Shown: positions 33,424-42,900 of the stretch, one piece after another
Position numbering within the stretch: the first letter of the stretch is position 1
Layout of the letters: every line of letters starts with the position of its first letter
The notes under the pieces: model-generated
What the model saw: the letters and a program-made list of their open reading frames with translations, nothing else
What the model was told of the DNA's origin: nothing
Databases searched by the model: none
Source: Hymenobacter rubidus
GTDB taxonomy: Bacteria > Bacteroidota > Bacteroidia > Cytophagales > Hymenobacteraceae
NCBI RefSeq assembly: GCF_016734815.1
Contig: NZ_JAERQF010000018.1
Span: forward strand, 40,435-104,434
Reading direction: 5' to 3'
DNA length: 64,000 nt
Program-made: the position numbers and the translations under genes

Positions 33424-34140
33424 ATGCCCCTGCTTGCCGATACCATCACGCCTTTCGACTGGCAGCGGCTGCTGTGGTCGGCCGATGCGCCGCCCGCGTT
33501 TCTGTTCGAGGTTGCGTTTCGCTGCGCGGTCACCTACCTGCTCACGCTGGCGGCCCTGCGCATCACGGGGCGGCGCGGGGTGCGGCAGTTGTCGCTGTTC
33601 GAACTGAGCATCATTCTGGCGCTGGGCTCGGCTTCGGGCGATGCCATGTTCTACCACGACGTGGCGCTGGCGCACATTGCGGTGGTGTTTGTGGTGGTGA
33701 TGCTGATTTATGTGCTGCTCAACCGCCTCACCGAAGCCTATCCCCGCTTCAGCGACTGGCTGGAGGGCAAGCCGGTGCGGCTGGTGGCCGATGGCGCTAT
33801 TGTGCACGAAGCCCTGCGCAAACAGAACCTGACCCACAAGGAGTTATTCGGCGAACTGCGCCAGCTGCAGGTAGCGCATCTGGGGCAGGTGCGCCTCGCC
33901 TACATTGAAGCCACGGGCCAAATCAGCGCTTTTTTTTACCCCGACGACGAGGTGCGGCCCGGCCTGCCCATCTTGCCGGAGCCGCTGGAACATGCCCTCA
34001 CCCACATCGAACAGCCCGGCACCTACGCCTGCACCGACTGCGGCCAGACCGCCGCGCTAACGCCGGCTGCCGCCCATGCCTGCGCCGTGTGCCGCTGCCC
34101 CAAGTGGCTACCCGCCAGCCAAGCGCTTCGCGTGGCCTAG
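33424..34140 (+). CDS. DUF421 (YetF/YcaP) membrane protein with C-terminal zinc-ribbon-like tail
   Basis: A 238-residue inner-membrane protein. Three N-terminal helices (FRCAVTYLLTLAALRITG, LFELSIILALGSASGDAMF, AHIAVVFVVVMLIYVLL) and the block GRRGVRQLSLFEL are DUF421 hallmarks. The cytosolic YetF-like domain follows (KPVRLVADGAIVHEALRKQNLTHKELFGELR, VRLAYIEATGQISAFF). Unusually, residues about 196-228 hold two Cys pairs, ACTDCG and CAVCRC, like a rubredoxin-type zinc ribbon. The physiological role of DUF421 proteins is poorly known. It starts 34 bases after the GH13 stop and could be co-transcribed with it. Confidence 0.88.
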   Translation: MPLLADTITPFDWQRLLWSADAPPAFLFEVAFRCAVTYLLTLAALRITGRRGVRQLSLFELSIILALGSASGDAMFYHDVALAHIAVVFVVVMLIYVLLNRLTEAYPRFSDWLEGKPVRLVADGAIVHEALRKQNLTHKELFGELRQLQVAHLGQVRLAYIEATGQISAFFYPDDEVRPGLPILPEPLEHALTHIEQPGTYACTDCGQTAALTPAAAHACAVCRCPKWLPASQALRVA

Positions 34141-34221
34141 CTTTCGGCTGCGGCAGGCCGGCCACCGGGCCAAACTTCTGCCTGCCCAGGCAGTTGAAAC
34201 GCTGGACCATTTCCCTTCTGC

Positions 34222-34812
34222 ATGCAGGAATTTTTCGATACCGAACAAATCAACCGCCTTATCCGGACGCGGCGCAGCACGTTTATTCCGCAGTTTGTGC
34301 CCGGCCGCGTCATTCCCGACGACATCATCTGGCAGCTATTGGAAAACGCCAACTGGGCGCCCAGCCACAAGCAAACAGAGCCTTGGCGCTTCGTCGTGTT
34401 CACGGGCGCGGGCTTAGTAAAGCTGGCTGAATTTCAAGCCGATTTGTATGAGCAAACGGCCGGCCCGGCCTACAAAGCCGGCAAGCATGCCAACCTGCGC
34501 AACAACCCGCCGCAGTGCTCGCACGTCATCGCCATCGCCATGAAGCGCACCGAGCCGCGCCTGCCCGAAATCGAGGAAATCGAGGCTGTGGCCTGCGCCG
34601 TGCAAAACCTCCACCTCACAGCCCACGCCTACGGCCTGGGTGGCTACTGGAGCAGCGGCGGCATCACCTACACCGAAGAGGCCAAAGCCTTTTTCGGGCT
34701 CGGACCCGACGACCGGCTGTTGGGCTTCTTCCAGCTGGGCTACATTGAGGTGCCTTCAGCGCCCGGCCAGCGTGGGCCGATACATGATAAGACGCGCTGG
34801 GTGAGCGAATAG
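34222..34812 (+). CDS. Nitroreductase family protein
   Basis: A 196-residue FMN-dependent oxidoreductase. The nitroreductase pattern is visible from the FMN-binding RTRRSTFIPQFVPGRVIPDDIIWQLLENANWAPSHKQTEPWRFVVF, through ACAVQNLHLTAHAYGLGGYWSSG in the middle, to FFGLGPDDRLLGFFQLGYIE at the end. Residues SHKQTEPWR contact the flavin phosphate in relatives. Probably a homodimer reducing nitro compounds, quinones or other electrophiles with NAD(P)H. The natural substrate is unknown. Confidence 0.92.
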   Translation: MQEFFDTEQINRLIRTRRSTFIPQFVPGRVIPDDIIWQLLENANWAPSHKQTEPWRFVVFTGAGLVKLAEFQADLYEQTAGPAYKAGKHANLRNNPPQCSHVIAIAMKRTEPRLPEIEEIEAVACAVQNLHLTAHAYGLGGYWSSGGITYTEEAKAFFGLGPDDRLLGFFQLGYIEVPSAPGQRGPIHDKTRWVSE

Positions 34813-34944
34813 CAGCGGCGGCTTCACGCCTAGAGGTTCGGCTATCTTTAGGACGTTTAACCGGGCCGTTTGGGGTGGCTCAAAGCAACCTTTGCCGCTG
34901 AGCCGACATCCCATTCCAACTTCATTTCCTTCTTTTCTATTTTT

Positions 34945-36090
34945 ATGAAAAAGCTTCTGTACGGCGCGCTGGCGCTGCTGCCCGCCCTGGCCCAGGCGCA
35001 GGCCCCCGCCGAAAATTTTGTGGTGAAAGGCACCGTGGGCACCAAGGCGGCCGTCACCAAAGCCTACCTGCGCTACGTGCTGGCGCAAAAGTGGGTAGTC
35101 GATTCGGCGGCCGTGAAGAACGGGCGTTTCGAGTTCAAGGGCGCGGTGCCCGAGCCGGGACGTGCCACGCTCATCCTCAGCCACAACGGTACTTCCCTGG
35201 CCAAATCGAAGGACGCGAGCAAGGAGTTTTTCTTCGTGGAGCAAGGCACCATTGCCATCAGCACGCCCGACTCGGCGACGAAAGCCACCGTGCACGGAAC
35301 GCCGCTCAACGACGAAAACGCCAAGCTGACGGCCTCGCTAAAATCGTCGGACGACCGGTACGAAGCTTATATTAAGGAATACCGCGCCCAGCCCGAGGCC
35401 ACCCGCAAAGACCCAGCCTACGTGAAGCAGCTCGAAGCCAAGCTTGAGCCCATTGAAGCCGAGCAGAAAACCATTCGCACCGCCTACATAAAAGCCCACC
35501 CCGATACGCGCTACAGCTTGTTTGTGCTGCAGGATGTGGGCGGGTCGGTGCCCGAAGTGGGGCCGTATGCGGCGCTCTACCAGGGCCTGAGCGCCAACTT
35601 GCGCAACTCGACGCGGGGCCAGCGCATCGCCGAGCAAATCAAGCGCCTGCAGCGCGTGGCCGTGGGGGCAGTGGCCCCCGACTTCACCCAGAACACCCCC
35701 GACAACGTGCCCGTGAAGCTGAGCAGCCTGCGCGGCAAGTACGTGCTGATTGATTTCTGGGCCAGCTGGTGCGGCCCCTGCCGCCAAGAAAACCCCAACG
35801 TGGTACGCGCCTACAACCAGTTCAAGGACAAAGGCTTCACCGTGCTTGGCGTGTCACTGGACAAGGAAGGCGCCCGTGAGGCCTGGGTGCGCGCCATTGA
35901 GAAGGACGGCCTGACCTGGACCCACGTGTCGGACCTGAAATTCTGGAGCAACGCCGCCGCCCAGGAATACGGCGTGCAGGCCATCCCGCAGAACTTCCTG
36001 CTCGACCCGCAGGGCAAAATCGTGGCTACCAACCTGCGCGGCGAGGAGTTGCAAAGCACCCTCGGCAAGCTGCTGAGCGCGGCCAACTAA
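34945..36090 (+). CDS. Thioredoxin-like protein with DUF4369 domain (TlpA-type)
   Basis: A 381-residue exported protein with signal peptide MKKLLYGALALLPALAQAQA. Residues about 25-125 form a DUF4369 beta-domain (FVVKGTVGTKAAVTKAYLRYV, GRFEFKGAVPEPGRATLIL). A charged helical linker spans about 130-235. Residues about 240-380 are an AhpC/TlpA thioredoxin fold: VGAVAPDFTQNTPDNVPVKLSSLRGKYVLIDFWASWCGPC with the redox-active WCGPC at about 274, and GVQAIPQNFLLDPQGKI with the cis-Pro. Such proteins are periplasmic thiol-disulfide oxidoreductases found widely in Bacteroidota. An ATG at 34870 is open but lacks a signal peptide, so 34945 is chosen. Confidence 0.92.
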   Translation: MKKLLYGALALLPALAQAQAPAENFVVKGTVGTKAAVTKAYLRYVLAQKWVVDSAAVKNGRFEFKGAVPEPGRATLILSHNGTSLAKSKDASKEFFFVEQGTIAISTPDSATKATVHGTPLNDENAKLTASLKSSDDRYEAYIKEYRAQPEATRKDPAYVKQLEAKLEPIEAEQKTIRTAYIKAHPDTRYSLFVLQDVGGSVPEVGPYAALYQGLSANLRNSTRGQRIAEQIKRLQRVAVGAVAPDFTQNTPDNVPVKLSSLRGKYVLIDFWASWCGPCRQENPNVVRAYNQFKDKGFTVLGVSLDKEGAREAWVRAIEKDGLTWTHVSDLKFWSNAAAQEYGVQAIPQNFLLDPQGKIVATNLRGEELQSTLGKLLSAAN

Positions 36091-36187
36091 TTCCTTTTCA
36101 AAACCAAGTTTTGCGCCGCAAATTGGAGCCTTTTCTTCCGGGAAACGGCGCTGGTTTGCGGCGTTTGGCCTGTTTATTAATCTCGCT

Positions 36188-36667
36188 ATGGACGCGGCTT
36201 TTTCGCAACAATACGCGCTTGTAACCAGCGCCCGCGCGGTTTTGCTGGACTACTGCGCCACGCTCGCTCCCGCTCACTTCACTGCGCCGGTGGCCGAAAT
36301 GAACGGCGGCAACATTCGCGACCTGCTGGTGCACGTGGCCGGCTGCTATCACCACTGGCTGGGCCATGTTGGGCTGCGCCGGGCGGCCGCAAACCTGCAA
36401 CCCGAAACCGTGCCCGATGTGGCAGCCGTGCGCGCCGCATTTGCGGGCGTAGATGCGCTGGTGGCCGGGTTCTGCCAGCACTACGCCGGAGCGTGGCTGG
36501 AGCCGACGCTTTTCGTGCTGCCGCGCCGGGCGCAGCCGCAGGAGTTCACGCCGCTGCAGCTGTTCACCCACACGCTTACGCACGAATTTCACCACAAAGG
36601 CCAGGTGCTGAGCATGAGCCGCCTATTGGGCTACGTGCCCGTCGATACCGACATCATTCGCACCTGA
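36188..36667 (+). CDS. DinB family protein
   Basis: A 159-residue four-helix bundle protein. DinB/YfiT metal-binding positions are visible as HVAGCYHHWLGH in the second helix and HTLTHEFHHKGQVLSMSRLLGY near the C-terminus, a typical set of three His. Members bind Ni or Zn and are thought to act as thiol transferases, but the reaction here is unknown. The start is the ATG at 36188. The gap before it has an imperfect hairpin (GCGCCGCAAA ... TTTGCGGCG). Confidence 0.88.
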   Translation: MDAAFSQQYALVTSARAVLLDYCATLAPAHFTAPVAEMNGGNIRDLLVHVAGCYHHWLGHVGLRRAAANLQPETVPDVAAVRAAFAGVDALVAGFCQHYAGAWLEPTLFVLPRRAQPQEFTPLQLFTHTLTHEFHHKGQVLSMSRLLGYVPVDTDIIRT

Positions 36668-36688
36668 GAGTTTCGGCATCGCTGCACA

Positions 36689-36768
36689 GTAGCGCGAACT
36701 TTGTAGTTCGCGTTCCGAAACGAGTTGTTGCAGCGGCGCGGGGACGCGAACTACAAAGTTCGCGCTAC
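36689..36768. repeat. Compound palindromic repeat, family B copy 3
   Basis: Opposed GTAGCGCGAACTTTGTAGTT and AACTACAAAGTTCGCGCTAC units surround a 24-base centre that differs from copies 1 and 2. The outer GGTTTCGGAGTCGG arms are lacking. Confidence 0.8.
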
Positions 36769-36844
36769 AACTCGCGCCCGCCTTCGGCTCCGACCAACCG
36801 GCCACAATTCCAGGTTCACCACTTACCGCCCTGCTCTCCTGCCC

Positions 36845-37234
36845 ATGCCTCAACTACTTGGCCTGCACCACGTCGCCCTTATTGTTTCCAATTACGAAGT
36901 CTCCAAGCGCTTCTACACCGAAATCATTGGGCTGGAAATAGTGGCCGAAACCTACCGCGCCGCCCGGGATTCCTACAAGCTGGACCTGGCGGTAAATGGC
37001 CAGTACGTCATCGAGTTATTCTCGTTCCCCAGCCCGCCACCGCGCCCCAGCTACCCCGAGGCCACCGGCCTGCGCCACCTGGCCTTTGCCGTGCCCGATG
37101 TGGCCGCCGCCATCCGGCAGCTGGAGCAGCACGGCGTGGCCTGCGAGCCCGTCCGGGTTGATGAGTTGACCGGCCGCCGCTTCACTTTCTTTTCTGACCC
37201 TGACGGCCTGCCGCTGGAATTCTACGAGGTGTAG
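36845..37234 (+). CDS. VOC family (glyoxalase-like) protein
   Basis: A 129-residue single VOC module. Both beta-alpha-beta-beta-beta units are visible: GLHHVALIVSNYEVSKRFYTEIIGLEIVAETYR and GLRHLAFAVPDVAAAIRQLEQHGV, followed by GRRFTFFSDPDGLPLEFYEV. Metal ligands should be His8, Glu in YVIELFSF, His in LRHLAF and the Glu near the C-terminus (LPLEFYE), as in glyoxalase I-like enzymes. The pattern resembles the YaeR/SMU1112c type of unknown substrate. The ATG at 36845 is chosen over an upstream frame that runs through a family B repeat. Confidence 0.9.
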   Translation: MPQLLGLHHVALIVSNYEVSKRFYTEIIGLEIVAETYRAARDSYKLDLAVNGQYVIELFSFPSPPPRPSYPEATGLRHLAFAVPDVAAAIRQLEQHGVACEPVRVDELTGRRFTFFSDPDGLPLEFYEV

Positions 37235-37291
37235 CGACACAATATTTGCGTCTTGGCGTCCGTGCCGTTTCAGCGATTATCATTCAACGAT

Positions 37292-37311
37292 GAGACGCAA
37301 ATGTGCGTCTC
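37292..37311. repeat. Short palindrome GAGACGCA-AATG-TGCGTCTC
   Basis: 8-base perfect arms around AATG, 70 bases before the cytoplasmic GH13 start. The hairpin resembles short dispersed GAGACGCA palindromes seen in other bacterial genomes. Confidence 0.6.
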
Positions 37312-37381
37312 TACATCGGTCAGGTTACAACCGCCGCCACCGGGGACGCGTAGCGGAATGCGCCATCGCCTTCCCATTTCC

Positions 37382-38713
37382 ATGCCCGACAACCACCCAC
37401 TCGCCGCCCGCTTCACCGTGCCCCACCCCGAATGGGCCACCCATGCCACTATTTATGAGGTAAACGTTCGCAATTTCACGCCGGAGGGCACATTTCGGGC
37501 TTTCGAAGAACACCTGCTACGCCTGCGCAACATGGGCGTGAGCATTGTGTGGCTGATGCCGGTGCATCCCATTGGCGAGGTCGGGCGCAAAGGCTTGCTG
37601 GGCTCGCCCTACGCCGTGCGTGATTACTTCGGCGTGAATCCGGAATTTGGCACGCTCGACGACTTGCGCCACTTGGTGCAGGCTGCCCACGCCCTGGGCC
37701 TAAAGGTGATACTTGACTGGGTGGCCAACCACACCAGCCGCGACAATGCGCTGATTGCCAGCCACCATGACTGGTATCAGCACGATGCCGAGGGCCAACT
37801 GGTGCCCCCTGTGGCCGACTGGACCGACGTGGTAGCCCTCGACTACGACAACCGCGAAATGCGCCGCTACATGACCGAAGCGCTGGCCTACTGGATTCGG
37901 GAAGCCGACATCGACGGCTACCGTTGCGACGTGGCCGGGCTGGTGCCCACCGATTTCTGGGACGAGGCCCGGCCCGCGCTCGATGCCCTCAAACCGGTGT
38001 TTATGCTGGCCGAATGGGACGAGCTGTACCCCTCGGGCGGGCTGACGTGGGAGGAGTTTGATTCCGACACGCGGCTGCTCGAAAAGGCCTTTAACATGAC
38101 CTTCGGCCTGCGCCTGCACTACCTGCTCGACCGCATTGCCGAAGGCCACGCGGCCTTGGCAGACATTGACCTTTACCTGGCCGCCGAACGCGAAAAATAC
38201 CCGCCCAGCGTGTACCTGATGCACTTCACCAGCAACCACGATGTGAACAGCTGGGACGGCACCGAGTACGAAAGGCTGGGGCCGCTGGCGCTGCCTTTTG
38301 CCGTGCTCACGGCGTTGGTGCCGGGCATGCCTATGCTCTACTCGGGCCAGGAAGCGGCCCTGAACCGCCGGCTGGAGTTCTTTGAGCGCGACACCATTGA
38401 CTGGGGCGACTATCCGCTGCAGGATTTCTACACGCGCCTCCTGACGCTCAAGCAGCGCCACCCGGCCCTGCGCAACGGCGACCCCAGCAGCCTGTTCCAG
38501 CGCCTGCCCGGCCCGCCCGAGGTGTATGCTTTCGGCCGCAGCAAAGGCGGGGCAGCGGTGCTGTGTGCCGTGAACATCGCGGCTGAAGCCCGCGCGCTGC
38601 CCGCCGTGCCCGGCCAGTGGCGCGACTTGTTCAGCGACGAAGCCCTGGCGTTTGGAACCGGCGACCAAATGGCGGTGCCCGCCCACGGCTGGCGCGTGCT
38701 GGTGGCTGAATAA
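37382..38713 (+). CDS. Cytoplasmic GH13 alpha-amylase family enzyme
   Basis: A 443-residue GH13 enzyme without signal peptide, so it probably acts on imported maltodextrins or glycogen. The barrel is shown by ATIYEVNVRNFTPEGTF, VSIVWLMPVHPIGE, VILDWVANHTSRD, the nucleophile in YRCDVAGLVP (about 182), the acid/base in MLAEWDE (about 210) and the third Asp in TSNHDVNSWD (about 287). It parallels the lipoprotein at 31930-33390 throughout. The frame is open up to 37253, but that part carries the palindrome at 37292 and no protein character, so the ATG at 37382 is preferred. Confidence 0.92.
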   Translation: MPDNHPLAARFTVPHPEWATHATIYEVNVRNFTPEGTFRAFEEHLLRLRNMGVSIVWLMPVHPIGEVGRKGLLGSPYAVRDYFGVNPEFGTLDDLRHLVQAAHALGLKVILDWVANHTSRDNALIASHHDWYQHDAEGQLVPPVADWTDVVALDYDNREMRRYMTEALAYWIREADIDGYRCDVAGLVPTDFWDEARPALDALKPVFMLAEWDELYPSGGLTWEEFDSDTRLLEKAFNMTFGLRLHYLLDRIAEGHAALADIDLYLAAEREKYPPSVYLMHFTSNHDVNSWDGTEYERLGPLALPFAVLTALVPGMPMLYSGQEAALNRRLEFFERDTIDWGDYPLQDFYTRLLTLKQRHPALRNGDPSSLFQRLPGPPEVYAFGRSKGGAAVLCAVNIAAEARALPAVPGQWRDLFSDEALAFGTGDQMAVPAHGWRVLVAE

Positions 38714-38783
38714 GGCCCGGCCCGTTAACCTTCGGGGGCATTTGCCAGTTAGAAACGCTCATTCCTCAGAATCTTCTTTTGCT

Positions 38784-39746
38784 ATGCAAACCCGTGAACT
38801 GGGCCGCTCCGGCCTGCACATTTCGCCCCTCATGCTGGGCGGCAACGTCTTTGGCTGGACAGCCGATGAGCAAACTTCATTCGCCGTGCTCGATGCCTTT
38901 GTGGCGGGTGGCGGCAACGCCATCGACACGGCCGACGGCTACTCCGTTTGGGTGCCCGGCCACGTGGGCGGCGAGTCGGAAACCATCATCGGCAAGTGGC
39001 TGCAGCGGCGCGGCCGGCGCGACGACGTCGTCATTGCCACCAAAGTGGGCTGGGAAGTGAACCCAGAAAACAAGGGCCTGAAGAAGGACTACATCCTGCG
39101 CGCCGTGGAAGGCTCCCTCAAGCGCCTGCAAACCGATTACATCGACCTCTACCAGTCGCACAAAGACGACCCGACCACGCCGGTGGAGGAAACCCTGGAA
39201 GCCTACGCCCAGCTGGTGAAGGAAGGCAAGGTGCGCGCCATCGGTGCTTCCAACTTCACCAAAGAGCGCCTGCAGGAGTCGCTGGCGGCCAGCAAGCAGC
39301 ACGGTTTTCCGCGCTACGAGACGTTGCAAAACCTCTACAATCTGTACGACCGGGAGGATTTTGAAAAGAACCTCGCGCCGCTGCTCCTCGAAGAAAACAT
39401 CAGCGCCATTCCGTATTACGGCCTGGCCGCCGGCTTCCTCACCGGCAAGTACCGCGACCAGAACGACCTGCAGCAAAGTCCCCGCGGCGCCGGTGTGGGC
39501 CAGAAATACCTGAATGAAAAAGGCCTGGCCCTGCTCACCGCCCTCGACGCCGTGGCCGACCGCCAGCAGGCCACGCCCGCCCAGGTGGCCCTGGCCTGGC
39601 TGATGCAAGCGCCCGCCGTGACGGCCCCCATCGCCAGCGCCACCAGCGTGGGCCAGGTCACGGAACTGCTCGAAGCCACTGAACTGTTGCTCACGGCCGA
39701 AGACCTGGCCACGCTGGAGCAGGCCCAGCCGGTAAAGGCAGCGTAG
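38784..39746 (+). CDS. Aldo/keto reductase
   Basis: A 320-residue NADPH-dependent carbonyl reductase with the AKR barrel. MQTRELGRSGLHISPLMLGGNVFGW opens the fold, NAIDTADGYSVW carries the catalytic Asp and Tyr (GYS), and VVIATKVGWE the catalytic Lys. The His site is in YIDLYQSHKDD. NADPH-binding blocks IGASNF and the C-terminal TPAQVALAWLMQ and PIASATSVGQVTEL are present. It belongs to the YdhF/Tas-like AKR group; the substrate is unknown. The start at 38784 gives the standard N-terminus; it lies 70 bases after the GH13 stop, so co-transcription is possible. Confidence 0.93.
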   Translation: MQTRELGRSGLHISPLMLGGNVFGWTADEQTSFAVLDAFVAGGGNAIDTADGYSVWVPGHVGGESETIIGKWLQRRGRRDDVVIATKVGWEVNPENKGLKKDYILRAVEGSLKRLQTDYIDLYQSHKDDPTTPVEETLEAYAQLVKEGKVRAIGASNFTKERLQESLAASKQHGFPRYETLQNLYNLYDREDFEKNLAPLLLEENISAIPYYGLAAGFLTGKYRDQNDLQQSPRGAGVGQKYLNEKGLALLTALDAVADRQQATPAQVALAWLMQAPAVTAPIASATSVGQVTELLEATELLLTAEDLATLEQAQPVKAA

Positions 39747-39759
39747 CGTCAGCTTATTT

Positions 39760-39849
39760 GTCAGCCTGAGCAGGGCGATGGACCTTGTCACGCTTGTACC
39801 GAAAGGAATAACAACCAACTACGGGGTCCTTCGCGCTGCTCCGGATGAC
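39760..39849. repeat. Decayed family A/GGACC palindrome
   Basis: GTCAGCCTGAGCAGGGCGAT and GACCTTGTCAC at the left roughly pair with GGGGTCCTTCGCGCTGCTCC and GGATGAC at the right. Several mismatches show a decayed copy of the element seen intact at 62090-62218. Confidence 0.6.
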
Positions 39850-39900
39850 CAAGGCCTTAAGCCGAAAAGCAGGAGCACGGCCTGAATAACTACATAAAAA

Positions 39901-39935
39901 GCGCCCCGCCGATGATAACCGGCGGGGCGCTTTTT
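39901..39935. terminator. Bidirectional terminator
   Basis: GCGCCCCGCCG and CGGCGGGGCGC form a perfect 11-bp stem with an 8-base loop. TTTTT follows on the plus strand, and AAAAA precedes it, giving TTTTT on the minus strand. It lies between the convergent aldo/keto reductase and T9SS repeat-protein genes. Confidence 0.9.
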
Positions 39936-39955
39936 GTTCAACAATCTACTCGAAG

Positions 39956-42900
39956 CTACTCCCGTACGAAGCGGCGGGTGGCCGTGCCATCGGCGCTGGC
40001 GGCGCGCAGCAGGTACACACCCGTGGGCAGCTGGCTCAGGTCGAGGGGTTGGGGGGTAGTTGAGGCGGCCGGCAATAGCTGCCGGTACACCACCTGCCCC
40101 ACCGCATTGAGCACCGTGAGCTGGACCGACTGGTGGACATTGCCCAATTCCAAGGTCAGTTTCCCATCCGGCGTGGGGTTGGGGTACACTTGCAGCGCGG
40201 CATCGGCCAGCTGCCGGGCCGTGGCCGTAACCACAAGCGGAGCCGAAGCCGGCGAAGCGCAGCCCTGGGCCGAGGTGCTGACCACCGTGTACGTACCCAG
40301 TTGGGCCGCCGAATTCACCACATAGGTCGTCCCCGTGGCACCGGGAATGAGCACGCCGTTCAGGTACCACTGGTTGCCGGTGGCGGCGCTGCTCGTGAGC
40401 GTGGTGGTTGGCCCATTGTACTGCGCCGATACCGTTGGGCGCGCCGGTAGCGCGTTAATGGTCACCGTAGCCGTGGACGTGGCAATGCCGCAGGCCCCGG
40501 CGTTGCTCACCGTGTTGGTCACGGTGTAGGTACCGGGCGCAGACGAGGAAAGCGTGATGGCCCCCGTGGCAGTGTTTAGCGTCAGGCCAGTGGTCGAGGA
40601 GAAAGTGCCGGCGCTGGCCCCCGTAGCCAGCGTTGGCACGGCCGAGCCGGTGGCGCACAACGACGAGCTGGCGTAGCTGAACGCCGCCGAAGCCGGAGCC
40701 GAAATGGTGACCGTGGCCGTGCTGCTGCTCGGGCACACACCGCCCACGCTGTACGTCACGGTGTAGGTGCCAGGCGTGCTGGCAGCGGGGTTGATGGCCC
40801 CCGTCGCAGCGTTCAGGTTCAGGCCGGTAGTCGAGGCGAAGGTGCCGCCCGTGGTGCCGGTGATGCTGGGTGTGGAAACGGGGCTGCTGAGGCAGTAGCC
40901 GGTGGCCGGGTAGCTGAAAGCCGCCGAAGTGGCCGGGTTCAGCGTCACGGTGGTAGCCGGCGAGGTGGCCGAGCAGCCGCCGGCACTGGTAACCACCACC
41001 GCATAGCTGCCCGCGGCACTGGCCGAATACGTAGCCGTGGTGGCCGCGGCAATGGGCTGGCCATTCAGCAGGAACTGGTACGTGGCCCCCGTGCCGCCCC
41101 CGCCGGCCGTCAGCAGTACCGACGTGCCCTGACAAATGGTGGTGGCGCCGCTGGTCGCCAGCGTGGCCACGGGCGGCGCCGAAAGCGTGAGGGAAGCCGT
41201 GGCTACCGTAGCCGCGCAGGACCCCGAAGCCGGAATGGTGTTGGTGACGAGGTAGGTACCGGCCTGGCTGGCCGCCAGGTTGACCACCCCAGTGGCGGAA
41301 TTGATAATCAGGCCCGTAGGCGCGGAGAACGTGCCAGCGCTGGCCCCGCTGCCGAATACCGGGGCCACGTTGCCCTGGGCCGCCGCGCAGTAGCTGCTCA
41401 CCGGGTAGCTAAACGTGGCCACCGGCGCCGTGGTGATGGTGACCGTGGCCGTGGCCGTGGCCGTGCAGCCGCTGCCCACGGTGTAGGTCACGACGTAGGT
41501 ACCGGCCGTGCTGGCAGTCAGGTCGATGCTGCCGGTCGTGGCATTGATGCTCAGACCAGTAGCGGACGTGAACGTGCCGCCTGCCGTGCCCGTGACGGTG
41601 GGCACGGCACTGCCGCCGCTGGCGCACAACGTGGACGAACTGTACGCAAAGGCCGCGCTCGGCGCCGCCATAATGGTGACGCTGGCCGTGGCCGTGCCCG
41701 GGCAGGGGCTGCCCGCCGCGTAGCTCACGGCGTAGGTGCCGGGCTGGCTGGCGGCCAGGTTGATAACGCCGGTACTGGCGCTCAGGCTCAGGCCTGCCGG
41801 AGCGCTGAACGTGCCGCCCTGCACCGAAACCGTGGGGCCGGGGTTGGTGCCGGCATTCTGGCAGTAGCTGGCGGCGCCGTAGGCTAATGTGGGTGTGGTC
41901 ACGGGATTTACCGTGACGGTGGTGCCGGCCGACGTGGCCGTGCAGTTGCCGGGGTTGGTGATGACCACGCTATAGGTGCCGCTTAGCGTGGCGGCGTAGG
42001 TGGCCGCCGTGGCCCCGGCAATGGGCTGGCCATTTAGCAGAAACTGATACGTAGCGCCGGTGCCGCCGCCATTAGCAGTCAACGTCACGGTGCTGCCCTG
42101 GCAAATGGTGGTGGCCCCGCTCACGGCCAGCGCTGCGGCTGGCACAGCGCTCACGCTCACCTGCGTGGTGGCCGTGGCGGCCTGGCAGGCGCCATTGGCT
42201 GCCACGGTATTGGTGACGGTGTAGGTGCCGGGCTGGCTGCCGGCCAGGTTGATGGCGCCGGTGCTGGCGTTCAAGCTCAGGCCCGTAGGCGTGGCCGTAA
42301 AGGTGCCGGGCGCGGCGCCCGCGGCCAGCGTGGCCACGGGGTTGGCACCGCTGGCGCAGTAGGCGGGGCTGGCGTAGCTGAAGCCGGCCGCGCCGGGCGT
42401 GGCCACGGTCACTTGCTGGGTGCTGCTGCTGGGGCAGGGGCTGCCCACGCTATAGGTCACCGTGTAGGTACCGGCCGTGCTGGCGGCCAGGTTGATGGCG
42501 CCGGTGCTGGCGTTCAAGCTCAGGCCCGTGGCGGACGTGAACGTGCCGCCCGCTGTCCCGCTGACGGTGGGCGTTGGGTTGGCGCTGCTCTGGCAGTAGG
42601 AGGCTGCATTATAGGCAAAGGCCGCGGAAGTAAGCGGGTTCACCGTGACGGCTACCTGGCTGGTGTTGGAACAGCCGTTGCTCGATGCCGTGAGGATGTA
42701 AGTAGTGGTGATGGGCGCGCCGGTGGTGTTGGTGAGCGTCACGGTGGGTTGGGCTGCGGTGGCGCTGCTCAGGCCCGTCGTGGGGCTCCAGCTGTAGGTG
42801 TAGCCCGTTACCGGGGCCGCACCGCCCAGCTGCGCCGAGCCGCCCGAGCAGAAGGCCTGAGCCGGGCCTGCGTTGACGGTCACAGCCGGGTTCACGGTGA

